From positions 1 to 56,047 of the IMG/VR virus record IMGVR_UViG_3300032342_000007: 56,047 bases of DNA; one strand, 5' to 3'. Origin of the DNA: a virus. Shown one piece after another: positions 41,886 through 49,592 of this stretch (position 1 is the first letter of the stretch; every line of letters begins with the position of its first letter). The translations under genes were made by a program, and so were the position numbers. The notes beneath the pieces are model-generated. The model did not search any database and had not been told where the DNA came from. It saw nothing but the letters and a program-made list of their open reading frames with translations.

Positions 41886-41914
41886 TGTGATGTTGCGCGC
41901 CTCGTGATTGTCAA
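41886..41914 (-). promoter_or_regulatory. Promoter of the Ku gene
   Basis: TTGACA followed by ATC (-35 as in other promoters here), 17 bases, then a weak -10 ATCACA. The 27-base leader contains a good Shine-Dalgarno. Confidence 0.45.
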
Positions 41915-41921
41915 CTCGACC

Positions 41922-42044
41922 TCAGAACCCCTTCGGCCAGACGTTATGGGTGGCGTGCTCTTTCATCACGGCGCGAAGCATCGTCTGCATCTGTTCCTTC
42001 GAGACCTTCTGCTCGTCAGCCGCCGCGTACATCGCGAGAATCAT
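41922..42044 (-). CDS. Very small protein, 40 aa
   Basis: Helical MILAMYAAADEQKVSKEQMQ followed by a short helix and WPKGF. Its ATG overlaps the upstream stop (ATGA). It runs up to the Ku promoter. The longer in-frame extension is a shadow of the Cys-rich gene. Confidence 0.5.
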   Translation of the reverse strand: MILAMYAAADEQKVSKEQMQTMLRAVMKEHATHNVWPKGF

Positions 42045-42394
42045 CGCGTCTTGCCCGCACTGCTCTCGGATGAGGTGTCGGGTGAAGCTGAGGAGGAGCG
42101 CGAAAGGGATTGCAGCCGCCTGATCATCTCCTCCCGGTACGAGTTGAACAGGGTCGCGCTGCAACCCACCCCCACCCCCATCACCCGCTCCATCTCCGCT
42201 CGTAGCTCGGGCGTCCCGTCGATGTACATTCCGCACCGCCACTGAATCCCCACCTGACGCAGGTAGGGACAGCCGATTTTCTTGTCCCATGTCAGTCCGT
42301 CCTCTTGCATCTGGTAGCTACTGAAACCGCACGGTCCTCTGCGACACTCAAACCCACAGCCAACGCATTCACCCTTGCTCCCCGGCGCGCTCAC
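42041..42394 (-). CDS. Cys-rich small protein, 117 aa
   Basis: Seven cysteines (CVGCGFECRRGPC, then GCPYLRQVGIQWRCG and VGCSATLF), suggesting one or two zinc sites or an Fe-S cluster, then a helical, Ser-rich C-terminus. GTG start overlapping the upstream stop. Not recognised. Confidence 0.6.
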   Translation of the reverse strand: MSAPGSKGECVGCGFECRRGPCGFSSYQMQEDGLTWDKKIGCPYLRQVGIQWRCGMYIDGTPELRAEMERVMGVGVGCSATLFNSYREEMIRRLQSLSRSSSASPDTSSESSAGKTR

Positions 42395-42594
42395 CGCTTG
42401 TTCCGTGAGACCAGCGAGTCCGCCTCCGCGAGCGCCTGCTTCTGGCTCTCCGGGTCATCCGGGTAGAAGTAGAAGCGCGCGACCACCGGCCCGTCGCGAT
42501 GCCCGACGACTTCGTAGAACCGGTTGTCCTCGTGAACGGTGCCGTCCACGTACGCGTTCGGGTGGTTGATGTGAAAGGGGCGCGACGGGCTCAT
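42391..42594 (-). CDS. Hypothetical protein, 67 aa
   Basis: Small alpha/beta protein (DNRFYEVVGHRDGPVVARFY then a helix QKQALAEADSLV). ATGA overlap with the preceding gene. Not recognised. Confidence 0.6.
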   Translation of the reverse strand: MSPSRPFHINHPNAYVDGTVHEDNRFYEVVGHRDGPVVARFYFYPDDPESQKQALAEADSLVSRNKR

Positions 42595-42941
42595 GGTTTC
42601 TCCTTGGGCAGCAGGTCGAGCGCGGCTTTGAACGCGTCCGCCTCGCCCTGCGCTTTCTTCTGACGTGCTTCGAGAACCTTTCGCAGCGTTGTGTCAGCCT
42701 CCGCCTCCGACAACGCGGCGACGGCTGTGCTGAAGATGCCGCCGACCTTGGGCAGGTCCGAAAACCGAATGCGCTTCAGGCCAATTGGCGCGTCCCGCTC
42801 TTCGTTGGACTCCACAGCAGTGAGCGTGTTCTTCGTGCGCGTGTACTGGAGCACTCGCCGCCTGACGCTCGCCTTGCCGTCGGTGGCGATAGCCGACACG
42901 AGGTGAAGGCTGACCTTCTCCGGCTCGACTTTATCGGTCAC
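42591..42941 (-). CDS. Hypothetical protein, 116 aa
   Basis: Beta N-terminus (KVSLHLVSAIATDGKASVRR) and a helical C-terminus (SEAEADTTLRKVLEARQKKA). Overlaps both neighbours by ATGA. Not recognised. Confidence 0.6.
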   Translation of the reverse strand: MTDKVEPEKVSLHLVSAIATDGKASVRRRVLQYTRTKNTLTAVESNEERDAPIGLKRIRFSDLPKVGGIFSTAVAALSEAEADTTLRKVLEARQKKAQGEADAFKAALDLLPKEKP

Positions 42942-43963
42942 GGCTTCTCCCCCTTCTTGGTTGCACCCTCGACGAGCTTCTCGACCTTCTTCGTTTCAGG
43001 GAAGGTCAGCGGGGGCGGCTTGCCGTTCACTTCGGCCAGCTTTTGGATGCCGGACTCGACGATGGTGCTGTGGACGTAGGCTTCGACCTCGGTCTTCGCC
43101 GCGTGGACCACCTTGTCCATGTGCTCAGCGAGCTGCTTCACCATGAACGGAGCGGAGTCCGACATCTTCCGCTCTGCCGTGCTCATCGCGTCCAGCACCG
43201 CCTTGCGCTTCTCCTTGGTGGGCGACTTGTCGTCGATCAGCGCTTTCATCAGAGCCATCGCGTCCCCCATGAACTTCATCGCGTGCCGGGCGTCCTTCTC
43301 GATGTCGTCGTGGAAGCGCTCCACCTCCATCTGCTCCGGACAGCTCTCCATCGCCTTGCCGCCGACGTACTGAAGCGTGCAGGGCACCCCGCCACCCATG
43401 CCGACACTCGACACCATGTGAGCCCACTGAGCCTCGGAGAGCGCGACCTCGACCAGCCCGCCGTGGACTCCCCCGAAGTGCCAGTCACGCCCGTGCGAGC
43501 GCTGGCGCGTCGAGCGGCCAATGCTCAGGGTCATGTAGTGCTGGTGCTTGAAGGGCGACCCGAAGAGCGACGTATGCCCCGAGACGCGACTCACCTGCAC
43601 GAAGCCGTAGGACGGGTGCGTCTCAGGTTCCCACTCCCCAAGCAGCTCCGCGCGCTCGTCCATCTTCGCCTTGCGCTGGACCTCGTAGACGTGGGCCTTC
43701 TCCTGCCACTCAGGGGGCAGGTCCACGACCGTGCGCACCTTGGCGAAGTCGATCTTCTTCACGTCAGCCATCTCGTACTCGCCCCGGAAGTAATGCCCGT
43801 TGGAGACACCGCCGTCGGCGTCGATGAAGTCGTAGTTCACCGTGGTCGTGTCCGAAGTCGTGCCGTCACCTCCGACGCGGGTGATGAGCGCAGGCCGGTC
43901 CCCCACCACGATGACATCGCCTTCCTTGAAACGCTGGTCTCGGTCCTGCCATTTCTTAGCCAT
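42938..43963 (-). CDS. Conserved-looking phage protein, 341 aa
   Basis: An N-terminal beta region (FKEGDVIVVGDRPALITRVG, SH3-like) is followed by GFVQVSRVSGHTSLFGSPFK, a VEVALSEAQWAHMVSSVGMG strand-helix with GVPCTL, and a helical C-terminal half (about 215-341). The SEAQWA...GxGVPCT pattern occurs in phage proteins of unknown role. A TTGACA promoter has its -10 only five bases before the ATG, so the mRNA should be leaderless. First gene of the leftward set that runs to 41922. Confidence 0.7.
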   Translation of the reverse strand: MAKKWQDRDQRFKEGDVIVVGDRPALITRVGGDGTTSDTTTVNYDFIDADGGVSNGHYFRGEYEMADVKKIDFAKVRTVVDLPPEWQEKAHVYEVQRKAKMDERAELLGEWEPETHPSYGFVQVSRVSGHTSLFGSPFKHQHYMTLSIGRSTRQRSHGRDWHFGGVHGGLVEVALSEAQWAHMVSSVGMGGGVPCTLQYVGGKAMESCPEQMEVERFHDDIEKDARHAMKFMGDAMALMKALIDDKSPTKEKRKAVLDAMSTAERKMSDSAPFMVKQLAEHMDKVVHAAKTEVEAYVHSTIVESGIQKLAEVNGKPPPLTFPETKKVEKLVEGATKKGEKP

Positions 43964-43968
43964 GCCCT

Positions 43969-43997
43969 GTCCTATCGGCAGGGGTATGGATTGTCAA
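43969..43997 (-). promoter_or_regulatory. Leaderless-type promoter
   Basis: TTGACA, 17-base spacer beginning ATC and containing ACCCCTGCCGA, TAGGAC, then five bases to the ATG of the 341-residue protein. The spacer block is shared with promoters at 45929-45957 and 49593-49621. Confidence 0.7.
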
Positions 43998-44005
43998 TGC
44001 AAGGG

Positions 44006-44467
44006 CTACTCGTCGCGCTTGACATGCGTGACCACGCCGGAAAGGACGACTCGGCGGGCCATGTGCGGTTTCTTGCTCAGCAGCTCCTTCGAGTACGAGG
44101 GTATGACTCCGGCGGCCACCGAAACGGTGACGTGCGCCACCGGGGCGAAGCTGGAGTCGCGAGTCACTCCCGGCGCAACCGGGTAGTCCGCCTTGACTGC
44201 CTGAGCTTTCTCATCTGCCGCCCACCCCGTGACACTGAACTTGATGCTCTTGCCCATCGGGGCGGCGGAAATCTCGTCATCCGAGGGTTCGAACTTCAGA
44301 GTGAGGTGGTGAGCGTGCGTCACGGTGAGCAGCGGAAGACCGGTTTCGTCCCGCCACCACTTCAGAAGGCGCGTGCGGCTTGACGTGTCGAGAACGATGG
44401 CGAGGTACGAACGGTCACCCGTCTCAACGAGGCCACGAAGCTGTTCAGTCAACGTAGAGAGACTCAC
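44006..44467 (-). CDS. 2H phosphoesterase-like protein, 153 aa
   Basis: Two H-x-T motifs in hydrophobic strands, H54-L-T56 (HHLTLKF) and H112-V-T114 (AHVTVSV), 58 residues apart, are the signature of the 2H phosphoesterase fold (LigT, cyclic phosphodiesterases, tRNA-ligase CPD domains, phage anti-CBASS enzymes). An opening strand YLAIVLD and a C-terminal strand VVLSGVVTHV suit the fold. Substrate unknown: RNA ends with cyclic phosphate or cyclic nucleotides are candidates. GTG start; a -10-like TAGAAC ends six bases upstream, so leaderless translation is possible. Confidence 0.65.
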   Translation of the reverse strand: MSLSTLTEQLRGLVETGDRSYLAIVLDTSSRTRLLKWWRDETGLPLLTVTHAHHLTLKFEPSDDEISAAPMGKSIKFSVTGWAADEKAQAVKADYPVAPGVTRDSSFAPVAHVTVSVAAGVIPSYSKELLSKKPHMARRVVLSGVVTHVKRDE

Positions 44468-44526
44468 GAACGGGTTCTATCACTCCTTGATCGGTTTGAG
44501 CCCTACGCTGCCAAGCAAGTCAGCCG

Positions 44527-44781
44527 TCATTCGCCCTCCGTTCTGGGGTTGGTCGCCGCCTTCTTCAGCGGAGCCCCGCGCGCCAGCAGCTCTTCGTGGA
44601 ACTTCTTCGCCAGCTCCGGGACAACCTCGTTCCCCGGCGCACCGACGGCGATGACGATGGTGAACGGCCAGCGCTCGGGCGTAGTGAAGCCGTTGAGCAC
44701 GAACGCAGAGCCGTTGAGCTTCGCGTACGTCACGAGCTGATCCATCGTCATGTACCGAATCGTCTCCCACGCGTCAGCCAT
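44527..44781 (-). CDS. Hypothetical protein, 84 aa
   Basis: Starts MADAWETIRYMTMDQLVTYA, then a strand FTIVIAVG, and ends in a helix and Lys/Thr-rich tail. GGGAGG precedes the ATG. It follows the structured non-coding stretch at 44817-44991. Not recognised. Confidence 0.6.
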   Translation of the reverse strand: MADAWETIRYMTMDQLVTYAKLNGSAFVLNGFTTPERWPFTIVIAVGAPGNEVVPELAKKFHEELLARGAPLKKAATNPRTEGE

Positions 44782-44816
44782 CACCTGCCTCCCAATCCGA
44801 GGTTCTTCAGCGAAAA

Positions 44817-44991
44817 AGGCCCCAGAGGAATCGAACCCCTGTACAGGACCGCGTGCCACGTCTGGCAGGGCGCTGACCGGTCAACAGCACCAGCCCATAC
44901 CCTCAGCAGCATCGTCCCGCTAAGGACGGCACCCCGTTCGCGTCATTCCGAGAACCCACTGCAACCCGCTAAGGCGGCAGCTCGGAGGCCC
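44817..44991 (-). ncRNA. Possible structured RNA with tRNA-like 3' end
   Basis: A 218-base gap without a coding frame. The minus strand ends in a T-arm, AGGGG-TTCGATT-CCTCT, followed by GGGGCCT, which can pair with GGGCCTC 150 bases upstream (seven pairs, two G-U). Between them are hairpins: CCGC-CTTA-GCGG inside CCGAG/CTCGG, CGTCC-TTAGCG-GGACG, a 7-bp GGTGCTG/CAGCGCC and TGCCA-GACG-TGGCA. It is too long for a normal tRNA and has no recognisable anticodon or D arm. It could be a tRNA-like or tmRNA-like RNA, or simply structured leader. Confidence 0.35.
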
Positions 44992-44999
44992 AGTCTTTC

Positions 45000-45797
45000 T
45001 TAGATTTGATCCTTCACCCCAGTCCAGTCGTAGTCGAACACCCAGTTCACCGGCTTCATGTCGATCTTCACGAGGAAGTCCGTCATCAGGCCCGCCCCCA
45101 CCTTGTTGCGGCTATGGACCACCACCGTTCCCGGCCGTGTCTTCACCGGCATCTTCTTGATGTAGTAGGCCAAGTCGAGCCCATCGAGTTCCTTCCGGTT
45201 CGGATGAACGTCGAGCCACTCGCGCAAAGTCGAGTCACCGGGGTCGTGGACATCGAAGTCAAGGAAGAGGAAGTCCGCGCGCTTTTCCCGGAGCAGCTCG
45301 ATGCCGTCCCGAATCACCTTGGTCTGCACGAGGTCGTGCGAAGGACCGAACCACTTCTCGAACCGGTCCAGTCGCGACTGCTTGTCCTCCAGCACGACGA
45401 TGCGTTTCCCTACGGCTCGCAGTTCGGGCACCAGAACGTCGAGAATTGGAAGAGGACCACGCTCTTGTTCGACCCGCCGCAACAGAGACAGACCTTTGAA
45501 GTCGAGTTGTTCTCCACCGGGGCCTTTGCCTGCCCGTTTTTCCTCATCGCGGGCGGCTTCGAGGGCGTGCCCCCAAGCGTGGGCGATTTCGCGGGGCTCT
45601 TCGTCGAGGGGGAGGTCAAGTTCCCGGCAGACGGAGGCGAGCTGTTCGAGGAATCCGGAGGTGCGAACGGAAGTCCGTCGTTTCTCACTTCGGCGGGCGT
45701 CATCTCTCTCTTGAATGAGGAGTCGTCGCTTCCGTTTTTGGAAAGCGTCCCAGCCCGACACCACGTCGATGCGCTCGTCTTCCTTGTGATTTCCCAT
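45000..45797 (-). CDS. Receiver-like (cREC-type) protein, 265 aa
   Basis: The C-terminal half (about 130-265) looks like a receiver fold of the cyclic-phosphate-processing type: RIVVLEDKQSRLDRF, ADFLFLDFDVHDPGD as the acidic strand, and TVVVHSRNKVGAGLM, the HSxNxxGxxxM-like signature. Such domains occur with RNA-repair enzymes. The N-terminal part is basic and helical and lies in a frame overlapping another plausible gene. GGAG lies eight bases before the ATG. The nearby 2H phosphoesterase-like gene fits a shared RNA or nucleotide pathway. Family placement is by eye. Confidence 0.55.
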   Translation of the reverse strand: MGNHKEDERIDVVSGWDAFQKRKRRLLIQERDDARRSEKRRTSVRTSGFLEQLASVCRELDLPLDEEPREIAHAWGHALEAARDEEKRAGKGPGGEQLDFKGLSLLRRVEQERGPLPILDVLVPELRAVGKRIVVLEDKQSRLDRFEKWFGPSHDLVQTKVIRDGIELLREKRADFLFLDFDVHDPGDSTLREWLDVHPNRKELDGLDLAYYIKKMPVKTRPGTVVVHSRNKVGAGLMTDFLVKIDMKPVNWVFDYDWTGVKDQI

Positions 45798-45922
45798 AGC
45801 TCGATCTCCACGGAGTAAGGCTTCACGGTGAACGTCGCGACGAACACCAGCTTCTTCGCGCCGCTCGCGTCCGTGCCCTTGTAGTAGGCCCCTGCTCGCA
45901 AATCCTTGTATGCGATACCCAT
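45410..45922 (-). CDS. Overlapping zinc-ribbon protein with disordered linker, 170 aa
   Basis: The N-terminus (1-55) is a beta-rich domain (GAYYKGTDASGAKKLVFVAT, KPYSVEIELWEI). A long Ser/Pro/Thr/Lys linker (85-135) leads to a zinc ribbon CLCC and CPNC at the very C-terminus. A TTGACA promoter has its -10 six bases before the ATG. The last 388 bases are shared, in another frame, with the receiver-like gene, and both frames show coding-like composition and complete motifs. Confidence 0.6.
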   Translation of the reverse strand: MGIAYKDLRAGAYYKGTDASGAKKLVFVATFTVKPYSVEIELWEITRKTSASTWCRAGTLSKNGSDDSSFKREMTPAEVRNDGLPFAPPDSSNSSPPSAGNLTSPSTKSPAKSPTLGGTPSKPPAMRKNGQAKAPVENNSTSKVCLCCGGSNKSVVLFQFSTFWCPNCEP

Positions 45923-45928
45923 AGTGGC

Positions 45929-45957
45929 GTATTAGGAGCAGGGGTAGGGATTGTCAA
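45929..45957 (-). promoter_or_regulatory. Leaderless-type promoter
   Basis: TTGACA, 17-base spacer beginning ATC and containing TACCCCTGC, TAATAC, then six bases to the ATG. The best -10 of this promoter family. Confidence 0.75.
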
Positions 45958-45975
45958 TTCGCACGGGAGTGGCAC

Positions 45976-46311
45976 ATGGGAACGAAGGTTTACGGAGCGA
46001 GCGACGACCTCATCGAGTTCGAAGGGGACGTACACGGCGAGGTGGGCTACTCCGATGCGGGCTACATCGGCTTGACGCCTGAGGAAGGCGCGACGCTGCT
46101 CGTCTTCGACGACGGCACTCAGCTCGCGATCCGCTACGGCAAGCCGGGGCTCGGCGGGGTGTGGCACATCACCGCGCTCCGCAAAGGCCCCCTGTTCGAC
46201 CGAATCGACGTGTGCGAGGACGAGAACGCCGACCCCTACTCGGACGTGGCGCACTTCGCGACCGGTCTGAAGAGCTGCATCGCAGCCGCCCGCTGGGAGC
46301 GGGTGAAGTAG
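45976..46311 (+). CDS. Hypothetical protein, 111 aa
   Basis: Acidic, beta-rich (LLVFDDGTQLAIRYGKP, GVWHITALRKGPLFDRIDVC). GGGAG precedes the ATG. Divergent from the zinc-ribbon gene at 45922. The next gene starts directly after its stop. Not recognised. Confidence 0.65.
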   Translation: MGTKVYGASDDLIEFEGDVHGEVGYSDAGYIGLTPEEGATLLVFDDGTQLAIRYGKPGLGGVWHITALRKGPLFDRIDVCEDENADPYSDVAHFATGLKSCIAAARWERVK

Positions 46312-46629
46312 ATGCACACCGAAATCACGAAGATGCCCCGGTGCCGCTGGTGCGACAAGGAGCCGGAATTCACGCCCACCATCGCGGACACCTCGGTTTG
46401 CCAGCACTGTGGCGCAATGCAGAGCCCAGCCCTCAAGCTCAGCGCCCCGGCGGGCAGGAAAACTCTGTTGGTCTACCTGAACCCCGACGACGGCTTGTTC
46501 GTCGAGGTCGAGAAGCTGGACGGGTCGGTCGCGAGATTTACCTTCAGCCCCGCGCGGCTCGAAGCGGCGGGCGTCCTGCATCGGTCACCCGTACTACTCA
46601 ACGGGAAGAAGCTCGACTCGCCACTGTAG
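46312..46629 (+). CDS. Zinc-ribbon protein, 105 aa
   Basis: CRWC and CQHC knuckles 16 residues apart, followed by a beta domain (TLLVYLNPDDGLFVEVEKLD). Co-transcribed with the preceding gene; convergent with the zinc-ribbon gene on the other strand one base later. Function unknown. Confidence 0.65.
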   Translation: MHTEITKMPRCRWCDKEPEFTPTIADTSVCQHCGAMQSPALKLSAPAGRKTLLVYLNPDDGLFVEVEKLDGSVARFTFSPARLEAAGVLHRSPVLLNGKKLDSPL

Positions 46630-46630
46630 G

Positions 46631-46852
46631 TCAGCGACGCTTTCGGGCGTGGGCGATTGGCGGCTCTGGCAACAGCAAATCGCCGCGCTGGAAGATCTTC
46701 GTCTGGATGGGGGCGTAGATGATGTTGAACAGGCACCCACAGTGACCACATTCGAAGTCGTGCTGGCACTCGTCTGCATCGATGACAGTGCCGTCGAATT
46801 GCGACGATTGGCTCAGCTCGCGGCTGTGGCACTGAGGGCAGGTGGTGGTCAT
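46631..46852 (-). CDS. Zinc-ribbon protein, 73 aa
   Basis: CPQC and CGHC knuckles (26 residues apart), with an intervening DECQHDF, then a basic tail RKRR. Last gene of the leftward set beginning at 49573. Function unknown. Confidence 0.65.
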   Translation of the reverse strand: MTTTCPQCHSRELSQSSQFDGTVIDADECQHDFECGHCGCLFNIIYAPIQTKIFQRGDLLLPEPPIAHARKRR

Positions 46853-46856
46853 GCGC

Positions 46857-47705
46857 TCACCAGAGGTCGTAGAAGGTGATGCTGCTGTCCTTCAGGATGA
46901 GGCGCGCCCAGTCGGAGAGCTTCTGCTGGATGAAGCCTCGCGGCTCGGTGTCGCTCGCGCCAGACTTACTGTACTTGCTCATCGCGGGCTCGACGAACTT
47001 CGTGTAGGCGTGGAGCACGACCTTGTTGATGGCCTTCTTGCCGCCCACCGCGCTTGTCTTCGGCAGCTCGGTTTCGAGGTAGTCCAGCGCCTTCGCCGCC
47101 GCAGCATTCAGACCAACCGCCGCCTTCTTCGAAGCCAGCTTGTTGACCTGAGAGACCGTGTAGAGCTGCCAGTCGTTGGCGTCGAAGTCCGGCTTCGGAA
47201 TCGAGACCGGCTTCGCCTTGAATGCGCCCGTTGGGTAGCTCTTCACGAGGGCGTCGAGGTCGTCCGGATCAGGCTCGGACTTCTTCCCCACCATCGCGAA
47301 GCCGGGCAGTCCTCGGGTCTTCACAATCGTAGGCTCTTCCGGCTCTGCGCCGGGGCCGTCGGACGGACCGGGTTTCTTGAGGGCGAGCGTCAGCTTCCCG
47401 GCCGAATCGGCGTTGTCGCTCGCGTAGAGCACGTACTTCTTCAGCTTGGTCGCCGTGACTTCCAACCGGTGCAGAAGCTTCGTGAGGTCAGCAACCTCAG
47501 CAGCCGTCATCTCGTGCGCGGCCTTCAACAGCGGCGGCAACTGCGACTGCGCGGTGGCGAACGCTTTCGAGGCGGTCTTCATCACTTCGACTTGGTTCGC
47601 CATCTCGATGGCGGCCACCTCAAGCGTGGTGGCTGCGTTGGTACGCGCGTCACCGGAGCCTTCGTTCAACAGAGCGTGCATCTCGGTCAGGAGAGTCGTG
47701 TTCAT
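46857..47705 (-). CDS. Hypothetical protein, 282 aa
   Basis: Helical N-terminal half (ANQVEVMKTASKAFATAQSQ; KAAHEMTAAEVADLTKLLHR), a disordered Pro/Glu/Asp middle, and a helical C-terminus with KKAINKVVLHAYTKFVEPAM. A -10-like TAGATC within the dyad GTGAT-AG-ATCAC ends six bases before the ATG, so leaderless expression and local regulation are possible. Not recognised. Confidence 0.65.
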   Translation of the reverse strand: MNTTLLTEMHALLNEGSGDARTNAATTLEVAAIEMANQVEVMKTASKAFATAQSQLPPLLKAAHEMTAAEVADLTKLLHRLEVTATKLKKYVLYASDNADSAGKLTLALKKPGPSDGPGAEPEEPTIVKTRGLPGFAMVGKKSEPDPDDLDALVKSYPTGAFKAKPVSIPKPDFDANDWQLYTVSQVNKLASKKAAVGLNAAAAKALDYLETELPKTSAVGGKKAINKVVLHAYTKFVEPAMSKYSKSGASDTEPRGFIQQKLSDWARLILKDSSITFYDLW

Positions 47706-47717
47706 GGTGGTGATCTA

Positions 47718-48071
47718 TCACGGCTCATGCAGACGACGCGATTCCTCGTTGATGGCTCCAAGGACCTTATGGAGGCGGTTGAACAGCGTCACGCGCATCG
47801 TCTTCCCGAAGCGCGCAGGAGACGGCTGCATCCCCGGAATCGGCTCCAGAATCTTGCAGAGCGTGTCGATTTCTCTGAACTTCAGGAAGTGGAGGTCGCA
47901 GTTCTCACCGCCGAACTCGGCGTGGTTCCGCATCCCGTAGAGGAAGCCCCCTTGCACGCCCACGCTCTGACAGTGGCGGTCGTAGTGCTCTGACGCGAGC
48001 TTCTGGAGGAACTCCACCTCTGGAAGCGTCATGCGGATCTCAGCGGAGATGTCGTACTGGAACTTGGTCAC
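47718..48071 (-). CDS. Hypothetical protein, 117 aa
   Basis: YDISAEIRMTLPEVEFLQKL, then a His/Cys-containing region (HYDRHCQSVGVQGGFLYG, GENCDLHF) and a helical C-terminus. GTG start overlaps the upstream stop. Not recognised. Confidence 0.6.
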   Translation of the reverse strand: MTKFQYDISAEIRMTLPEVEFLQKLASEHYDRHCQSVGVQGGFLYGMRNHAEFGGENCDLHFLKFREIDTLCKILEPIPGMQPSPARFGKTMRVTLFNRLHKVLGAINEESRRLHEP

Positions 48072-48523
48072 GGTCGCTTCTTCCCGTTCTTGTCGTAGCC
48101 GCCCGGCTTGTCGTAGTCCCCGCGCGCGACGGCGATTTGGTCCGCGATGAAGCACTTCACGACGTGGTCGGGGCAGCGGTCCAGCAGGCTCTTTGCTTCG
48201 TCGAAGTCCTTCTGCCTCAGCGCCTTCTTCACGAGCGGCATGAAGTACGCCTCGACCTTCTTCGCAAGCGCTTCGTGCTCTCTGAGCGACTTCGTGTAGC
48301 TCGCCGTCAGCTCCAGCTCGTCTTCACTGATGAGCGCGTCGATGTTCCACGACCCAAAGAAGCCATCGTCCACCCCCTTGTCCAATCGCACGCCACCTTC
48401 GATGTCTGCGATGTGCGCGCGGATGGTGCGAACGCCCTCGTGCAGGTAGCCCTTCACCTTGACCTTCTTCCCGACTGCGAACCTTGAAGGAACGGGACGG
48501 ATGGATTTCACGGAGTCACCCAC
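48068..48523 (-). CDS. Hypothetical protein, 151 aa
   Basis: N-terminal beta barrel-like region (FAVGKKVKVKGYLHEGVRTI), then a helical part (LREHEALAKKVEAYFMPLVK) and a basic C-terminus. GTG start overlapping the upstream gene by eight bases. Not recognised. Confidence 0.6.
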   Translation of the reverse strand: MGDSVKSIRPVPSRFAVGKKVKVKGYLHEGVRTIRAHIADIEGGVRLDKGVDDGFFGSWNIDALISEDELELTASYTKSLREHEALAKKVEAYFMPLVKKALRQKDFDEAKSLLDRCPDHVVKCFIADQIAVARGDYDKPGGYDKNGKKRP

Positions 48524-48779
48524 AGACGTATTCGAGAGCCGCGTTGTAGACCTGCCGGGCGTCGCGAGCGCACTGCTCGACCGCCTTCTTGAGCGCGTCG
48601 CGGTCCTCAGGGTTCAGCTCCCCCTTCAGGACCATGCCCTCCACGAGCTGCGCCGTGATGACGCGAATCCGCTGCTTGTCGTGCTCGGAGTAGCCGTCGC
48701 CGAGCTTCATCTTCTCGTGCTCCTCCCAAAGCGGCCCGCTCGGAGCCGCCTTGGGTGTCTTCGTCTTCTTGGACTTCAC
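48516..48779 (-). CDS. Hypothetical helical protein, 87 aa
   Basis: Basic N-terminus (KSKKTKTPKAAP) and two helices (DKQRIRVITAQLVEGMVLKG, EDRDALKKAVEQCARDARQV). GTG start overlapping the upstream stop (GTGA). Not recognised. Confidence 0.6.
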   Translation of the reverse strand: MKSKKTKTPKAAPSGPLWEEHEKMKLGDGYSEHDKQRIRVITAQLVEGMVLKGELNPEDRDALKKAVEQCARDARQVYNAALEYVCG

Positions 48780-49573
48780 GGCAGCACCTCGGCCTCTTCC
48801 GCCGCCTGCGCCTTCACCGTCGCGTACGCCAGCTCCACCTTGAGCTGCGTGATGCGCTTGGTCAGGTACTCGTCGTCCTCGGTGTACCCACGGTCGTGGC
48901 TCTTCTTCAGCTCGTTCTCGTAGGAGTCGATCTGGTGCTGGTGCCCCACGACCTCCGCAAAGTGGGGGCCGATCTTCCGGTCGTCCCAGATGACGGGCTG
49001 GTCTGCGTACTCCGCCGCGAGCGCTCGCCAAGCCGACGCCACCTCTGCCGGGAACGCGCGCAGCTTCTTGCAGTCCCGGTTCGGACAGCGAATCATCAGC
49101 GAGCCCTTCCGCTCCACGACGAAGAAGGTGGTGAACTGGCAGTGTGGGCACTTCTGGGCAGCGCCGATGAGCTTCAGCTCGGCGTCTCCGCACGCCCGAC
49201 GACGAACGCCTTCCGCTTTCGCCTTTCGATGCGCCGCCGCCGCCAGCTCCTTCAGCGCTCGCAGGTCATCCATGTGGCGAGGCTCGGGGAACTCGTCGGA
49301 GGGTGGCATTCCTTGGTCGTTGGCGCTGTGCGAAGGACCGGTGAACTCCGGGCGACCGAGCAGCTTGAAGCAGACCTTGTGGTAAAGGGCGAACTTGCCG
49401 TCCATGTCGGCCAGCTCCGTGTTGCCCGTGGAGCCGCTCAGGTTGCCGTACCCGTCGTAGCTCCCCGACGCAGTGTCACCGTCTGAGCCCTGCACGACAG
49501 CCTTCCCCATCCAGCCATGACCTTCTCGAACCGAGTGGTCGCAGCCCTTGCAGTCCCAAGAAAAGAAGCCCAT
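48776..49573 (-). CDS. Zinc-binding phage protein starting MGFFSWDCKGC, 265 aa
   Basis: The N-terminal CKGC and the GFFSWDCKGC opening are familiar from phage proteins of unknown role. A central ribbon (CPHC and CPNRDC) and a C-terminal coiled-coil-like helix (about 215-255) follow. The TTG beginning the TTGACA promoter box is an in-frame false start; the ATG has GGAGG upstream. Leader of about 13 bases. Confidence 0.7.
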   Translation of the reverse strand: MGFFSWDCKGCDHSVREGHGWMGKAVVQGSDGDTASGSYDGYGNLSGSTGNTELADMDGKFALYHKVCFKLLGRPEFTGPSHSANDQGMPPSDEFPEPRHMDDLRALKELAAAAHRKAKAEGVRRRACGDAELKLIGAAQKCPHCQFTTFFVVERKGSLMIRCPNRDCKKLRAFPAEVASAWRALAAEYADQPVIWDDRKIGPHFAEVVGHQHQIDSYENELKKSHDRGYTEDDEYLTKRITQLKVELAYATVKAQAAEEAEVLP

Positions 49574-49592
49574 GTGCCGCCTCCGATGGTGT

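Noticed and set aside
44817-44900. Canonical tRNA ending at 44817
   Set aside because: The T-arm is good, but no D arm, no anticodon loop with T33 and no acceptor partner at normal distance could be found.
45823-46581. Leftward frame of 252 codons
   Set aside because: It lies opposite two rightward genes with zinc-ribbon and ribosome-binding evidence and looks like their shadow.
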